Shown here piece by piece: positions 12,345 through 12,871 of a stretch of DNA of 12,871 nucleotides. How positions within the stretch are numbered: the first letter of the stretch is position 1; the number at the start of each line of letters is the position of its first letter. The DNA is from Corynebacterium accolens (GTDB taxonomy: Bacteria > Actinomycetota > Actinomycetes > Mycobacteriales > Mycobacteriaceae). Under the pieces are notes generated by a model. It was not told the origin of the DNA, made no database searches, and saw nothing but the letters and a program-made list of their open reading frames with translations. The stretch is from NCBI RefSeq assembly GCF_030515985.1, contig NZ_CP100376.1:1150748-1163618 (forward strand), given 5' to 3'. A program made the translations under genes and the position numbers.

Positions 12345-12871
12345 GCGTTATCGCCCCACGCTCTGCCCACGCCGCGGTGGGCGCCCCAAATGAGGAAGGG
12401 CGCGCCCACTATGGCAAGCACGATGGACATTTCTAGCTCCGAATTACCCACGATGAGCCGGCCGATGATATCCGCGGCGAGCACGGCGCAACCGCCCAAA
12501 AGCGCGGAGGGCAGGATCATCGTGGCAACGCTGGGGCCGACCACCCGCCGCACGATGTGGGGAATGGCGAAGCCAACGAAGGCGATGGGACCTGTTGCCG
12601 CCGTCGCGCTGCCGGCTAGCACCACGACGCTTAGCGCCGCGCCCACCCGCGCGGTGGTCGGGGATCCGCCCAAGGCGAGCGAGGACTCCTCCCCCATCGC
12701 CAAAAGATCAAGCGGCCTGGCCGCCATTGTCGCGCACGCTAGGCCGATGAGGAGGCCAATGCCCGCGATGGCGACGTCTTCTGGACCGCGCCCGAAGGTC
12801 GAGCCGATGGTCCAGCGCCGCATGCTATCGAGCACGTCCGTGGAATACAGGCCGATGATCGCCGCGCCCGA
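12341..12871 (-). CDS. Iron-siderophore ABC transporter permease (FecCD family), first subunit, 5' end missing
   Basis: The C-terminal half of a FecCD permease; 176 residues are visible and the frame runs open to the right edge. It begins in GAAIIGLYSTDVLDSMRRWT, which matches the family's central region where a Trp-(T/V)-GS motif follows (here WTIGST). It then has LDLLAMGEESSLALGGSPTT, GPIAFVGFAIPHIVRRVVGP (the ATPase-contact region) and a C-terminal GNSELEMSIVLAIVGAPFLI. A GTG at 12835 gives a shorter frame that is clearly internal, since family residues continue before it. Its stop overlaps the start of the second permease gene. A substrate-binding protein gene would be expected upstream, to the right of the window. 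Confidence 0.92.
   Translation of the reverse strand, partial: SGAAIIGLYSTDVLDSMRRWTIGSTFGRGPEDVAIAGIGLLIGLACATMAARPLDLLAMGEESSLALGGSPTTARVGAALSVVVLAGSATAATGPIAFVGFAIPHIVRRVVGPSVATMILPSALLGGCAVLAADIIGRLIVGNSELEMSIVLAIVGAPFLIWGAHRGVGRAWGDNA

Noticed and set aside
1..12871. CRISPR array, prophage, toxin-antitoxin or defence island
   Set aside because: No regularly spaced repeats, phage structural genes, integrase or recognisable toxin or nuclease genes were seen. The only mobile DNA is the IS30 remnant.

Overview
The window looks like chromosome from a Corynebacterium or close relative. The evidence is a GC-rich coding background, a stand-alone rplN-rplX-rplE operon, a sucrose PTS permease of the corynebacterial PtsS type (domain order IIB-IIC-IIA), an actinobacterial choice-of-anchor M surface protein ending in an LAxTG sorting signal, and TANNNT-type leaderless promoters. 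The genus is inferred from protein families and gene order, not from a database match.

Layout. (1) 1-2075, + strand: the 3' part of a large cell-wall-anchored repeat protein, open at the left edge, followed by a hairpin terminator. (2) 2076-3218: a visibly AT-richer accessory stretch with a promoter-like site, a small four-helix membrane ORF and the frameshifted 3' end of an IS30-family transposase. (3) 3237-4527, - strand: ribosomal proteins L14, L24 and L5, ending in a strong terminator. (4) 4528-5652: an intergenic region, then a decayed gene for a small secreted or anchored protein that lacks a normal start codon and is frameshifted in a C run, then more non-coding DNA with palindromes. 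(5) 5653-10359: a sucrose module. scrB (sucrose-6-phosphate hydrolase) and ptsS (sucrose EIIBCA) are on the - strand, each with its own signals. A fructokinase is divergent on the + strand and is translationally coupled to an unknown 131-residue membrane protein. (6) 10398 to the right edge, - strand: a FecCD-type iron-siderophore ABC importer (permease, permease, ATPase), cut at the right edge.

How the genes fit together: PtsS imports sucrose as sucrose-6-phosphate, ScrB splits it into glucose-6-phosphate and fructose, and the divergent kinase phosphorylates the free fructose. This closes the route inside the cell; the laboratory strain C. glutamicum is known to lack fructokinase and to export and re-import fructose. 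scrB and the kinase start only 20 bases apart and seem to share one symmetric -10 core, with both mRNAs predicted to be leaderless.

The points most worth following are that shared leaderless promoter, the unknown membrane protein coupled to the kinase, the doubly damaged surface-protein gene, and the AT-rich patch with its IS30 scar. I did not find a clear new multi-gene defence or mobile system.
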